NCBI GenBank assembly: GCA_009809945.1
Contig: WTPW01000024.1
Span: 875,282 to 939,281, forward strand
From: Gigaspora margarita
Lineage: Eukaryota > Glomeromycota > Glomeromycetes > Diversisporales > Gigasporaceae
Length of the DNA stretch: 64,000 nt
Direction: 5' to 3'
A model generated the notes under the pieces. The model ran no database searches and was not told the origin of the DNA. It worked only from the letters and a program-made list of their open reading frames with translations. The position numbers and the translations under genes were made by a program. Positions 31,601 to 42,287 of this stretch are shown piece after piece. Position 1 is the stretch's first letter, and every line of letters begins with the position of its first letter.

Positions 31601-32665
31601 AGATCTGGGTCTGTGAGTAACAGTTGTCCATGTGTTTGTTTCTGTGTTAACTATAAAGGCTTCTTTTGGGCTAAAGTATTCTTGTTCAAATTTTCTAATT
31701 CTTTTTCATCAGTTATAGTAGGTTGAGCAGGTAAGGGTTGGTTATTTTCATATGTAGTAGGAACATGAATCTTCTTTTTGTTCTACTTAAGGGTATAGGC
31801 TTTATTTTTCTAGCTATAACTGGCATCTACTTTTTGTGACCAATTATTTTCTAAAAGTAATGAATAGGAAGTAGCATTCATGACTTCTACATCTAAGGGA
31901 ATAGCAGTTTCTTCTATTTCTATAGGTAAATTTGTAATAATTCTAAGAAGGTGAACAGAGGATCCAGTGGCAGATACAATAAGGCTGGTAGATGGGGCTA
32001 GGGTTCCAAACTTTTTGTCCCATTTTTTTTACAAAATTTAATTAATAATTTTAGAAAACTGATCTTTTTAAGCTGCTTTTAATTATTATCAAAGTTGCAG
32101 AAGAGTAACTTTTTTACAAATTTCTAGATAGAGTTTTGTGATCCTCATGAGTTATCTAAATTCTAAAATCAAACAAAATGGGTCAACTGGATAACCAAGA
32201 CCCATTTTTTTTCCATTTTTATATATTAGATAGCTCAAAAATAAAAGAAAAATCTGAGAACATTTGTGATAATCTATATAAAATTATTATTTATTTGTAA
32301 ATTTTATTATTAATAAGGAGATGATTGAAAAAGCCAGAATTTTGAAAATCTTGCCAAATATGGTATGCAAAACTGGGTTACCCAATTTGGAACCCTAGAT
32401 GGGGCTTCAACTTTTAGTACAACTTGGTGGGAGATCATGCTAATAGCAGCACTACTTTTAATAATGGTATTGTAGAGCTTGCCTGGAGTTTAATATTGCA
32501 TTTAACAGGAGTAGTATAGGTTGGTGTTTGGATCTTGGTTTCTTTGGATTCTTGGATCAAGTAACTAGCAAGAGCAGTATGTATAGATTCATTGACAAGA
32601 AAAGTTTTAAACTGCTCATAAGTATCCCTTAGTTTGTAAAGGTTTGCAGGCAAATTTGCCTGCAT
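31601..32665 (-). pseudogene. G2 aspartic protease region (broken)
   Basis: The open frame 32665-32435 carries EQFKTFLVNESIHTALASYL and TPTYTTPVKCNIKL, matching the G1 protease leader. The active-site segment then loses frame: DSG-like codons are near 32470-32440 (TIIKSSAAISMISHQVV in another frame), so the catalytic Asp-Ser-Gly is itself damaged. The C-terminal half resumes after the 32000-32396 insertion (PLDVEVMNATSYSLLLENNW near 31930-31840). The first codons overlap the end of the 3.6-kb AT-rich insertion. Confidence 0.65.
32000..32396. mobile_element. 397-bp MITE, AGGGTTCC ends, 10-bp duplication
   Basis: Ends AGGGTTCCAAACTTTTTG and CCCAATTTGGAACCCT. Perfect 10-bp duplication AGATGGGGCT at 31990-31999 and 32397-32406. 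The interior holds TGAGTTATCTAAATTCTAAA with its complement near 32225. Shares ends and duplication length with 9301-9584. Mutator-like by inference. Confidence 0.9.
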
Positions 32666-32782
32666 AATTACTATAAATATATCTCTGATCTACTGTTTTA
32701 ATCATTTAAAATATTTAAATAAAATTTGGTATAATAATATTTAAAAACAAGAATTATAATTTTGAATTATTTAATTTTATAT

Positions 32783-33814
32783 GGGGTGTGGCAACTTAGT
32801 GAAATTGGATGTTTGTCACCCCCAAGCATTTGTGACTACAGGTACAGAGTTTGAATCCCACTAGAGACATTTTTCAAAAATTCATACCTGTGTTACATTA
32901 ACTCAAACTATAAGCTGGATTGGTAGATCTGTAACCTGGGTTGCACCAAGGGTATATTGGTATAATAACAATACCGATTTGGGAGCCCTGCATAAGGGTG
33001 AGTAAAAATAACCCCTGGGAGTGTTGGAATAGGAAACATGCTTGGCAAGCCCTGAGCGGAGAATAGTCAGCTTTCGACAGTATCACAAAACAGAATCAGA
33101 ATAGATAGGCTAGCTGGAAAAACTAGGACGTATAGAGGGTCGAAGGACCCTACTAACCAAGCCGCCAGAGTCATACTAGAGGAAAAGGACACGTGTTATA
33201 GAAGCGTGGACCAAGAAAAGGGAGACCATAATAGTATCCTAAAGCTGGGCAGACCGATCCTTCCGGGCAATCAGATTGGGAGTTTTGGGAAGTACTAGGG
33301 AATATGCTTAGAAAGATGAAAGGATAGGGTACCAGGATTGGTGAACTTCGCAAGGGCAGAAGTAGGTATTGGTAAGAGGACAGGAGTTACCTTGTCTTGC
33401 AAGTTTTGGCACGAGCCATAGCGATAATTACCGAAGTGTAGGTGAATATCTGTGTGGGACAGGTACCACTCTACCAAGTTTTCTATGAGGATACCTGCCT
33501 GGTGTATGGAGTTCTAAGGGCATGGAACCAGCATCTGGAACAATGTTCTAGTGATAAAAAGGGTTGGCAGAAGGGACAAGGATCAGAGGGTTTAAATAGA
33601 CAATGCCAGTATGTGGGTTGCAGGTATGGCAGCTAGTGTAAAACCTTAGGGTAGCTACTTAAATAGGCAACCAAAAGTTGCAGGTGTGGCTAGTTGTACT
33701 CTCGTCATTGTAATAAATGTCGGTAGTCCCCCATGTGGGATTACCAACGGCTCTAAAATCTTGAATAAAATTTCCTGATCCCTAAGTGGACACTTTGAAT
33801 ACAAAAAAAAAAAA
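32783..33814 (+). mobile_element. Long tRNA-headed SINE, copy 1
   Basis: Starts GGGGTGTGGCAACTTAGTGA, with A-box-like TGGCAACTTAGTGAAATTGG and, at about 32848-32860, B-box-like AGTTTGAATCCC, the internal promoter of RNA polymerase III genes. It ends with AATAAAAT, then GGACACTTTGAATAC and poly(A). Perfect 17-bp duplication (ATTATTTAATTTTATAT) at 32766-32782 and 33815-33831. At 1.03 kb it is far longer than ordinary SINEs. No convincing ORF, although a 64-codon frame exists at 33442-33636. Confidence 0.85.
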
Positions 33815-34007
33815 ATTATTTAATTTTATATTATTCTTTAAACTGTAAGCAATTTTAGGCAAATTTGTCTAGAAAATTGCTATAAATATGCTTATGATCT
33901 ATATTTTTTAAAACTTAAAATATTTAATTATATTTTTTTTTGATAATATTTGAAATATGGATTATATTATAGTAGTATTTAATTTTATATTATAAAAAAA
34001 AAAGTTT

Positions 34008-34363
34008 AAGTTGCTTATAAGCTAAAAATAAACAAATTTTAAAAAATTTATTAGCCAAAAATATTATTTACTTATTCTTGGCGAACTCTATAAATATTAG
34101 CTCTAGCTCTCTGTTATAATCAATATTGTAGTTTATAAAAAGGATTGCAATATTAATTATTGCAACTTTTGTGATTTACTTGTAAAAATTAGGACTTTAA
34201 TTGGAAGTAAAAATTTTTTTTATAGACGGGAACATATAAAATTTAAGAAAATCTAAAGAAAAGCTTTATAGTAAAAATTTTAAATTAAAACTTCAAACTT
34301 TTATTACTTTAAAGTTTATTAATAATTTTAAAAAATTTTTATAATAAACTTTATAAAATATAT
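34008..34363. repeat. Direct repeat A inside the 3.6-kb element
   Basis: Shares GTTTAAGTTGCTTATAAGCT, TTACTTGTAAAAATTA and TAATAATTTTAAAAAATTTT with 35745-36100. The two copies are about 80 percent alike by eye. Confidence 0.75.
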
Positions 34364-34385
34364 TTTAAAGAAAATATTCTATAAA

Positions 34386-35623
34386 GGGTGTGGCGACTTA
34401 GGGAAGTTGGTAAGTTGTTACCCCCCAAGCAGCAGGTCTAGGGTTCAAATCCCACTGGCAACGCTTTGAAAAATAGACCTATGTTCTGGTAACTGCTTCT
34501 CGTCAATCGGTTGGGTACATTACCTGTAGGCAGTGTCTGAAATTCAATTTTTAAATTAGTTGCGGGCTGCAACTAAATAAAAAAAAATAGTTGCGGATTA
34601 TAAGAATTTATAAAATTTAGTTGCGCGTATAAGCATTTAATCAAAATTTATAAGTAAAATTTGCAAATTTATGTGCGGAATTTGCATATGCACTTTAGAT
34701 TTTGGTTGCGGAAATTTAAAATTTGTTGCGGTCCGCAGACTCTGCAACCCAATTTCAGACACTGCCTGTAGGCCTTGGTACACCATCTCGAATGGGAGTC
34801 TTTGGGCGCACAAATCCAAGAAACCAGAGAAATAGAAACCCATTTGGCAAGCCCCGAGTAAGGAGGTAGCAAAGATCTTCAACAGTGCTACCAAAGCTAG
34901 AATTCAGAAACCAGAGCCGGAGAATCAGACGATAAGACCCTCGAGGAGGGGGTACACCAACCTGCTGCTGGAGTCACACTGGAGGAAAAGGACCTATGTT
35001 TCAGAAGTAGGTACCAAGGGAGGAAGGCCATATCGACCCTTCCGGGCTATCTGGTTTGGAAGTTTGTGAATCTGGTGTAAAAACTGGTAGGATGACGAGG
35101 TGGGTGCTGGGATTGGAGCGAACCTTGCAAGGGTAGAAGTAGGTAATGGTAGTGGTTCAGGCAACCCCTGAACTGCAAGTATATAAATAAAGCTGTAGCG
35201 TAAGTTACTGAAATGTAGGTGAATACCTGGTGGGACAGGTACCTCTCTACCAAGTTTCTCCCAAGGATAACAGGACCAGGGTTACCTGGCTGGGTCCTAA
35301 GGACAACAGATGAGCATCCGGAACTGTCTGACTGACCGAGTACTGGGACTGTTCCAGTGATACAAGATGGGTTGGCAGGAGGACATGGATCAGAGAGTTT
35401 AAATAGGCAGTTCCCATAGTTGGGTTGCAGTTATGGCATCTAGTGTGGAACCTTAGGGCGGACCACTTAAATTAGACACCAAAAGTGTACGTGTGGCTAG
35501 TTGGATCCTTGTTAATGTAACAAATGCCGGTTGACCTCCATGTAGGTTAACCGACAGCCCTAGCATCTTGAATAAAATATCCCGAGTCCCAAGGTGGGCA
35601 CTTTGAAACCAAAAAAAAAAAAA
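34386..35623 (+). mobile_element. Long tRNA-headed SINE, copy 2 (with hAT MITE)
   Basis: Starts GGGTGTGGCGACTTAGGGAA. The B-box-like GGTTCAAATCCC is at about 34442. It ends GGTGGGCACTTTGAAACC plus poly(A). 17-bp duplication AGAAAATATTCTATAAA / AGAAACTATTCTATAAA (34369-34385 and 35624-35640, one difference). Without the 234-bp MITE and its duplication it is about 1.0 kb. It is the best-preserved head of the three copies. Confidence 0.85.
34531..34764. mobile_element. 234-bp hAT-like MITE in SINE copy 2
   Basis: Ends CAGTGTCTGAAATT and AATTTCAGACACTG. Perfect 8-bp duplication CCTGTAGG at 34523-34530 and 34765-34772. SINE copy 3 keeps the single site (ACCTGTAGTCC). CAGTG ends and 8-bp duplication are hAT hallmarks. 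The interior repeats AGTTGCGG words in both orientations. Confidence 0.92.
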
Positions 35624-35744
35624 AGAAACTATTCTATAAATAAAATATAACCATATTCTTAATAAACTTTTATTTTATTTGAAAATTTGTAAATATTTCT
35701 AAAAATTCCAGGCAAATTTATATGGAATATGGTTTAAGGGATAA

Positions 35745-36100
35745 GACAAAAAGTTTATATTGCTTATTAGCTAAAATATTGAATTTTAAAGAAATTTTTT
35801 AACCAAAATAATAATTTACAATATCTTGGTGAATTCTTTAAATATTGGTTTTAAAAATATAGTTCCTAATACAATATTATAGTTTATATAAAGGATTACA
35901 ACTTTTATTATTGCACTTTAAGTAATTTACTTGTAAAAATTAAGATTTGTATTAGAAGTAAAAATTTTTTTATAGATGGAGACATATAAAATTTGAGAAA
36001 ATATAAAGAAAAAATTCTATAGTCAAAGCTCCAAATCAAAAAATTTAAACTTTTATTACACCAAAGTTTTTTAATAATTTTAAAAAATTTTTATAATAAA
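35745..36100. repeat. Direct repeat B inside the 3.6-kb element
   Basis: Second copy of 34008-34363, in the same orientation, lying after SINE copy 2. Confidence 0.75.
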
Positions 36101-36299
36101 GTTGATAAAACAGATCTAATATTATATTTTTTACTTAGAAAGTATATAGCTAAAGTTAATATTTTAAGTTTTATTTAAAAAATTTAAAAATTTAAAATTT
36201 ATGCAGGCAAATTTGCCTGCATAACAAATTAAGAGATAGTCATTGGCAGTATCAATAGTGTATACATCATGTGGGTAAGGGGTAAAAGAGTGATTTCTG

Positions 36300-38690
36300 G
36301 ATCTTGATCAGTTAGAGAATTGATAGTTTGATTATTTCAGTATCTATCATGTGACTAACTTTAGCTTTGGGGTTGGTTATATCCAGAGCGATTATTATAG
36401 TTTTGGTCCCTGGATCTACTTTGATTTTGAGATCTGGATCTGTCATAGGACTGGTTGTTTCTAAAAGAGTAATTATTACTTCAGCCTTGGGACTGATATT
36501 TTTGGTTGTCTCTTTTATTATCCTGAAATCGAGCATTGCAATTCCAGATATAATGTTCTTTTTGTCTACAATAATAACAGGTAGCATTAGTAGCTCCTTG
36601 CTGGAGTCAGTCTTTATTTTGGTCAGAGTAATAGGCAGGAGTAGGAGTAAGGGCAGCTTGTTTTTAGCAAAGTTGATACTAAGCTTAGCAATTTGCTCTT
36701 TGAGGTGTTCAATAGCTTTGTTAGTATCATTTGCATTATGATCAGAGGTCATTATCCATCCAGTTTCCTATTTGCATGCTCTAGCAATGGCATTATCCAA
36801 GGTTTCAAGTTCAGCAGCTTGGACATTTATAGCATATTCTGGGTGCAGTCTTTAAATAAAGAATTGGATTATAAGTAGTACAGGAAAGGCACTATTTGGG
36901 TCCACTTTTTCTTTGAGTCATTTAAAGCAGTTAATATAGGTGTCAACAGTGTCTGTGCCTTGTTTAATTTCAAAAGGTTGTTTTTGCCAAGTAGCTTTCT
37001 GTTTGGTGGTACTAAAATTTTCTTTAAAAATATGGGTAAAACTGTAAACATATTCATTATTATGTCCTTGGTTATGGAAGTCAGTAGGTTCGTGCTCAAG
37101 ACTAGTAAGCCATTCCTGAGCATTATCTTTTATATATACACAAGCCAGTTCTAATTGGTGAGCAGGGCTCTAGTGGTTAGCTTTAGCAGCTCATTCAAAT
37201 TCTTCTATCCAGGTTATAGGACTTGGGTTCAATCACTACAATAGAAGTCAATTTTAATGAGAAATTTTTCGCTGCCTCTTTTCATAGCAGTGGCAAGAGC
37301 AGTTATAGTTCAGCAGCAACTTGTAAGGCTTCATTACTCATATTTCTTTTAGGTTCTGATATAGTTTCTTCTAATTCTGGATCTGAAAGTACTAATTCTT
37401 CTTGGTTTAGTTCTTCTGTATCTTCTTTTTCTTCTGATGCTTCTTTTTCTGATGTTTCTTCTTCTGATTCAACTAATTCTTTGTTGAGGCCTTCTTTTTG
37501 TTTTTGTAAATTTACTTATAAATTTACTTCTTCTAATACTTCAGAGTCAATAACAGTTGGGTTATAATAGGCTCCAACAATATGAGGTTCAATAATTTCA
37601 ACTCAGGAGAGATAGATTTGATATTGAACTTGAAGAGGAGATGGGTCAAGAGGAGTAGTATTAGTAGTCTAGTCGGGTTGTTTAGCTAGTACGCTTGGTC
37701 GTGAAGAAGTTACTTGAGGTACTTCAATTATTTGGGGTCAGTAAAAGCAGGTTGAGGGTTAAAAAGATAATGTAGTTGTCAGTATAGAGGGGGTGTAGTT
37801 AGAGTAGTATTTAGAGCAGGGTTAGTTTGGTATAGTTCAGTTACACTTGTAGTTGTAGGGTGGTTGCTAGTAGAGGAGTGCATAGAAGATATTGAAAAGA
37901 ATTAAGATTTTGGAGGAATTGGGGTAGTGGGTTAGCAGATGGAGTGTTAGGTCGAGAAAGAGGCCGGCCAAGTCAGATAGTAGTAAAATATGAAGAAGGA
38001 AGTAGAAGGCAAGGAGAAAATTGGACTTGGGTAGTATCTTCATCATAAAAGGGTAAAGTAGAAGAATAAAAGGATCAAGCTAAATTATCAAGGCCTTCAG
38101 AAGTGAGAGTAAAGATAGATTGTGGTATAAGGAAATACTAAATTCAAGATCTTGGTTATTTTTTTGGTAGTTATGGCTAATAGGAAGGTTTGGAAAAGGA
38201 TTATTAGAGCAGATTTGAAAAGGAGTAGATTGAGTAGATCCTTCAATATAAAGATCAAAGGTAGTGGCTTCAAAGATAATAGATAAAATAGAAAAAAGAG
38301 TAAAATGGGTATAATAGCGAAGGAGAGCAGCAATAATTCTGGTAGGGTTAATATCAGGATTATTATAACAACAACTAAAAAACTATGTCTCTAGCAGCAG
38401 CTCTAACAATATTATAATTTGCACTAGGTTTGCAAAGTTTAAATAGGCTCTGATTGTTTGTTGAGTATAGCTTGTAGCAGAATAAGCAGGTTGGTATTGT
38501 AACCAAAAATGGCAAATTTGACTATAGTAGATAGTAGATAGAAAGCAAATAGAGCAAGATAAATTAGAGTCAGTGACTTGTATAATTTCAGTTGCAAAAG
38601 AAGAAGGATGGTGGGCATCGTGTGCTTCAATTTGTTCTAAATGAATTTGGTAAGCTCTTCTTATATAAAAGGCCTAAGAGGTAAACAATT
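36300..38690 (-). pseudogene. G2 gag polyprotein (broken)
   Basis: On the minus strand the N-terminal region (YQIHLEQIEAHDAHHPSSFA) begins near 38675, where the G1 ATG is replaced by ATA/AGA. The conserved N-terminal part continues (STIYYSQICHFWLQYQPAYS). An acidic Glu/Ser-rich stretch lies near 37560-37350. The gag domain is at about 37110-36830 (partly open in 37123-36869 in another frame). The zinc knuckle CYYCRQKEHYIWNC is at 36579-36538, intact here. A Ser/Arg/Asn-rich basic tail near 36500-36380 follows. Same plan as G1. Multiple stops. Confidence 0.75.
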
Positions 38691-38787
38691 TAAAATTTTT
38701 AACTTAAAAGAAAAGAGAAAAAGGTTAGATACTAAGATGTATTGAATGTACTAAAAGGTGAGAAGAATTTCAAATCTGGGTTTAAAA

Positions 38788-39085
38788 AGGACCCCGGACA
38801 TATAGTACAGAGGTCATACGTTACGCATTTCAGCAAAAACCCCCAAAATTTGAGAAGCAAAAAAACAGTTTTTGGCAATTATCTTGGCATCCGGTGGTCC
38901 AATTTGAATGAACTTATTTTTAAAATGAAGCTCTCAGTGAGGCGCATCTAACAAAAAAAAGTTCATTCAATTCTGATTACTGAATCAGAAGTTATTTAAG
39001 TAAATAGATTTTGACATTTTCAGCAAATTAGGTCAAAACTGGCCAAAATCCAGTTATGACCTATATGAAAGATGTCTGGGGTCCT
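38788..39085. mobile_element. 298-bp MITE, AGGACC group, in G2 leader
   Basis: Ends AGGACCCCGGACATATAG and GATGTCTGGGGTCCT. Duplications GTTTAAAA (38780-38787) and GTCTAAAA (39086-39093), one difference. The G1 leader near 12110 shows the single site (TTTTAGACCC, antisense). It shares GAGGCGCATCTAA and GTCATAAC/GGTCATAC words with the giant palindrome at 18396-19611, so the two are related. Confidence 0.9.
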
Positions 39086-39388
39086 GTCTAAAATAACTAA
39101 TAAACAATAATTAAACAATAAAAGTGCTACAAAAACAGAGGCTTCAAGTATGCCCTTCTGAACGAATTTAATTCAATTCAACAGGAAAATACCAGTACTA
39201 CAAAAGCAAGAGGCTTCAAGTATGCTCTTCTAAACAAATCTTTTTTAATTCAACAGGAAAACCAAAAAAAAACATTTACTTAATAAGAGGAGTAGAGAAT
39301 AGGAAAAAATATCCTTGCAGAGAGAATAAGAAAGGTTCTAAAAGTTCTAGCTGTTTTTAATAATTTCTGGCTATTTTTTTTTAATATT

Positions 39389-39405
39389 TCTGCCAGAAGG
39401 CACCA
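39389..39405 (-). promoter_or_regulatory. G2 primer-binding site
   Basis: Minus-strand TGGTGCCTTCTGGCAG starts 3 bases inside from the 5' LTR edge, as in G1. Confidence 0.65.
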
Positions 39406-39408
39406 AAA

Positions 39409-39880
39409 TGTTACAAGCAACTATAGTCTTCAATATAGTACTTGCAACACAACACATGGCGACAGAGATCGCGTAAGGGTTAGAGAAGATGTGAAGTAGT
39501 GTGCAAGTGGAATATTACTTTACTAGAGCAGTTCAGTATATATTTATCAAAGAGCAGGATAATATTTATTGGGATAAGATATGTTTTATTAATAATAATA
39601 TGATATAATTCAAAGAGAATATTTAGTTGTAGTCATTAAAGAAGGAGGTGGGGAATCTGAGTCTAATGTGTAGAAGAGAAGAAAGCTAGGTTTTATATAC
39701 ATTTTGAAAAGCTAATAAAATACTAATGATAATATAATAATAAAACTATAAAATGATAAAACTGTAAAACTATAAAACTGTAAAACTGTAAAACTAAAAC
39801 TGTAAAACTATAAAACTGTAAAACTGTAAAACTTTAAAACTGTAAAACTGTGCTTTAGTCAAGCGACCTATTCTATAACA
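39409..39880 (-). repeat. 5' LTR of G2
   Basis: 472 bp. On the minus strand it begins TGTTATAGAATAGGTCGC and ends TTGCTTGTAACA. It contains the 8-bp (ACTGTAAA) microsatellite at about 39760-39850. It is uninterrupted and serves as the empty-site reference for the two insertions in the 3' LTR. Confidence 0.92.
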
Positions 39881-40110
39881 ACAGACTATTCTGCTCTTAA
39901 GTAGTTAAAGTCGGCATAGCCAAAAGAACGTTTAGGCCATTGGATAATGAAACTCCAACCTTACTATTTTACTATTATATACAAACCCAGAAGAATTCAT
40001 TCTAATGTTGATGCCCTCTTTAGATTACTGACCCAGACACACCTATATACTTATGATTCCACATGAACTTGGATTAATACCAAAACCTTGTTGAATATTT
40101 AGAATCAGAT
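39881..40110 (+). pseudogene. G1 RNase H, C-terminal part
   Basis: Continues the G1 RNase H after G2: TDYSALK, a stop, LKSA, then RLGHWIMKLQPYYFTIIYKP and SNVDALFRL, the usual end of Ty3-type RNase H (TDHSAL...R.R....L..Y.F.I.Y..G..N..ADALSR). Confidence 0.8.
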
Positions 40111-41331
40111 ACTCTCTTTTCTAATTTAATGAACAATAAACAAAAGACAATTATTATCCAATTTAGATGATATGAAATGAAAAATAAATTACTATATAAA
40201 ACGAATAAAAAAGATCCAAACAAACCTATTAGAGTAATTAAATGGGCTGAAGTTGAACTAATTTTGTACATAAAGCATAGTCAACCTACTGCTGGATAAT
40301 TAGAAACAGATGCTATGTATTAAAAGATATCTGAATGATATTATTGAGACCTAATATATAGAGACATTTAGAATTATGTTCACTCTTGTGAAATTTGCCA
40401 AAAATGTGAAAAAAGTAAAAGAAAAAACCTCTCCATCCTATCCAAGTTGAAAAAGCCTTTAAATGTGTTAGTATAGATTTAGTAGGACCTCTTCTGATAA
40501 CCCCTCAAAATAATCACTATATTATCATTGCCACTAATTACCTTACCTGCTGGCCAGAAGCCAAAGCTATACTAGATGCAGGTGCCAAAACTTTAGCAAA
40601 GTTTATCTTTGAAGAAATTGTTTGTAAACAAAGAGTCCCTAAGATGATACTCTCAGACAATAAAAAGAACTTTGTTAGTGAAATTGGGAGAATATTGTAT
40701 GAAAAGTTTCTAATAAAACATATATTCTTTTCACTATACTATCTACAAACCAATAGAATAGTTGAAAGACTAAATAGAATCCTTTGTAACTCACTTGCCA
40801 ACGTTACAGAAAGTGATAAAGAATAGAATACCTATATACCTGCTATACTATTTGCATATAGAACCAAACAACATACCACTGCAGGATATTCACCTTTCCA
40901 CCTAGTATATAGACAACAAGCTATCCTACCTCTGTAATACCCATAAATCCAGTTAACCAAGATAAAGAAATAACATTAGAAGATAGTATATTGCAACAAG
41001 CATTTGAATTAAATGAAGAATTACCCTATCAACATGAAAGTGCCAGGCAAAGTACCCACAAATCTCAAAAGAAACAAAAAGTTAGATTCGATTTCAAGAA
41101 GAATTCGAAATTAATAACAAAGTATAGGTACAAAGAAAAGATATCAAAGTCTCTTGTTTAGGAAAATTTGAAGAAAAAAGAATCAGACCTTTTATTATTA
41201 AGGATAAATTGAACAATAGAATATACAAACTTTGTACAAAAGATTAAAAAACATTAAAACAGTATTACAATAGTGATTGTTTTGTCGAGTATTATGAGAA
41301 ACAGAATTGGCAACCTGTGATTGTCATTTAG
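40111..41331 (+). pseudogene. G1 integrase (broken)
   Basis: The zinc-binding region is decayed near 40370-40420 (VHSCEICQKCEKSKRK). The catalytic core is at about 40460-40800: VSIDLVGPLLITPQNNHYII, TCWPEAKAILDAGAKTLAKF, an open frame 40644-40826 with MILSDNKKNFVSEIGRILYE and LQTNRIVERLNRIL (D, D and E in place), then AYRTKQHTTAGYSPFHLVY. The C-terminal module is shifted in frame (NWQPVIVI ends it near 41331). Stops disable it. Confidence 0.8.
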
Positions 41332-41398
41332 AATTTCTAGAAAAAAATTCTTAAAACAGATCAGAAACACAGTTTATTTTTTAATTACCCCTTAATTT

Positions 41399-42276
41399 AT
41401 ATGTACAACAATGTTTTTTATATATATATTTACTGCTTTATTCCTAGATGGGAAATTTCTAAAAATATTCTTTCTCTTTCACCAAAGACAAAACTAAATT
41501 CTAAAAATAGGAACTCCTGCTCGCCAATTACAAACAGTAACTGCACTTGCAGAATTGGTCAAACATTGGAACCAAGACCTGCTAGTGTATCAAAACAGTC
41601 TGGTTATTACTGGAAATCAAGTTGCAGTAATAAATGGAACAGATATTTTACTCTCCTTATTCTTCCCTACAGAAGACCCAGACCAAACTCATAATAATCC
41701 TAATAATGACCACCTCCTAGTACCAGAAAATGAACTATCTATTCACACTAATAAAGATAATAATAGGGAACCAGAAGTAACAGAATTAGATCCAGAAACC
41801 TATAAGGAACTAGATACTCATTCACCCAAACCAGATACTGTGCTTGTGAAAATTATTAAGAATTTGACAAAAGAAAGACAGAATACTCTTTACTGGGCAA
41901 GGCCTCTTGAAACATTTACTTGGAAAGACCAAGTCAATAAAATAATTAGCCATTGAATTGAGAAACTCAAGAAAACCAAAAAGAAAAACAGGTTCAAACT
42001 TTAGAAGCCTGTTATTACCTGAAAAAAACTTCAAGAAGAATTTTGTAAAGATTCTGTAGTTTTCAAAGAAATAAGAAAGCTTATTAAAGCCTCATTTGGG
42101 AACCTGTCAAACCAATAGAATATGAAGAGGAGCCAAATAAACATACCAAGTATATAGATACAGAGAATTGTCACAGTTATATATGCACAATATATTTCTC
42201 TTATAATCTGAATAAATTGCCAACAGATGATTTTAATCAGTTGTTAGAGTTGGAAACTCATGGAGTTCTTTCTTAA
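41399..42276 (+). pseudogene. G1 extra ORF between integrase and 3' LTR
   Basis: Homologous to the G2 frame 26052-26923. The best open stretch, 41555-41956, starts MVKHWNQDLLVYQNSLVITG, continues VAVINGTDILLSLFFPTEDP and ends with TWKDQVNKIISH. The C-terminal part needs a frame change: NLNKLPTDDFNQLLELETHG and VLS, with the stop at 42274-42276, just before the LTR. The hydrophobic N-terminal text (NNVFYIYIYCFIP) begins at 41399. Conservation of both the WNQD..L...NSLVI block and the DDF/NDF..LL..ET block in the two elements argues for past selection. Role unknown. Confidence 0.6.
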
Positions 42277-42287
42277 ATAGATGAAAA

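Larger units (their letters stand above)
32626..36235. mobile_element. 3.6-kb AT-rich element carrying two SINEs
   Basis: Ends CCCTTAGTTTG and CAAATTAAGAG. Just inside each end is the palindrome GCAGGCAAATTTGCCTGC. Alignment with G1 (AACTATACTTATAAGCAG, about 14692) shows the insertion point and suggests a 2-bp AT duplication. After removal of both SINEs it is about 1.3 kb, AT-rich, with an internal ~360-bp direct duplication and decayed internal copies of the GGCAAATTTG motif (33851, 35703). No ORF. Confidence 0.75.
23901..39880 (-). mobile_element. G2: second Ty3/gypsy-like element, nested in G1
   Basis: LTRs at 39409-39880 (5') and 23901-26039 (3'), ends TGTTATAGAA / TTGTAACA. It sits in the RNase H codons of G1 just before TDYSALK. 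Flanking bases ACGG (23897-23900) and ACAG (39881-39884) fit a 4-bp duplication with one difference, the same size as for G1. The order gag, protease, Cys-rich linker, RT, RNase H, integrase, extra ORF is the same as in G1, so G2 is a member of the same family that landed inside an older copy. Two MITEs, a Harbinger-like MITE, a 235-bp insertion, a 3.6-kb AT-rich element with two SINEs and a 1.5-kb TTAA element interrupt it. Confidence 0.9.

Noticed and set aside
32783..34460. Stand-alone tRNA genes from A/B-box motifs
   Set aside because: The motifs sit at the heads of ~1-kb retroposed elements with poly(A) tails and target duplications. No complete cloverleaf was found by eye.
33171..35253. 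Minus-strand and plus-strand frames of 60-85 codons inside the SINEs
   Set aside because: Not conserved in frame among the three SINE copies and without recognised motifs.
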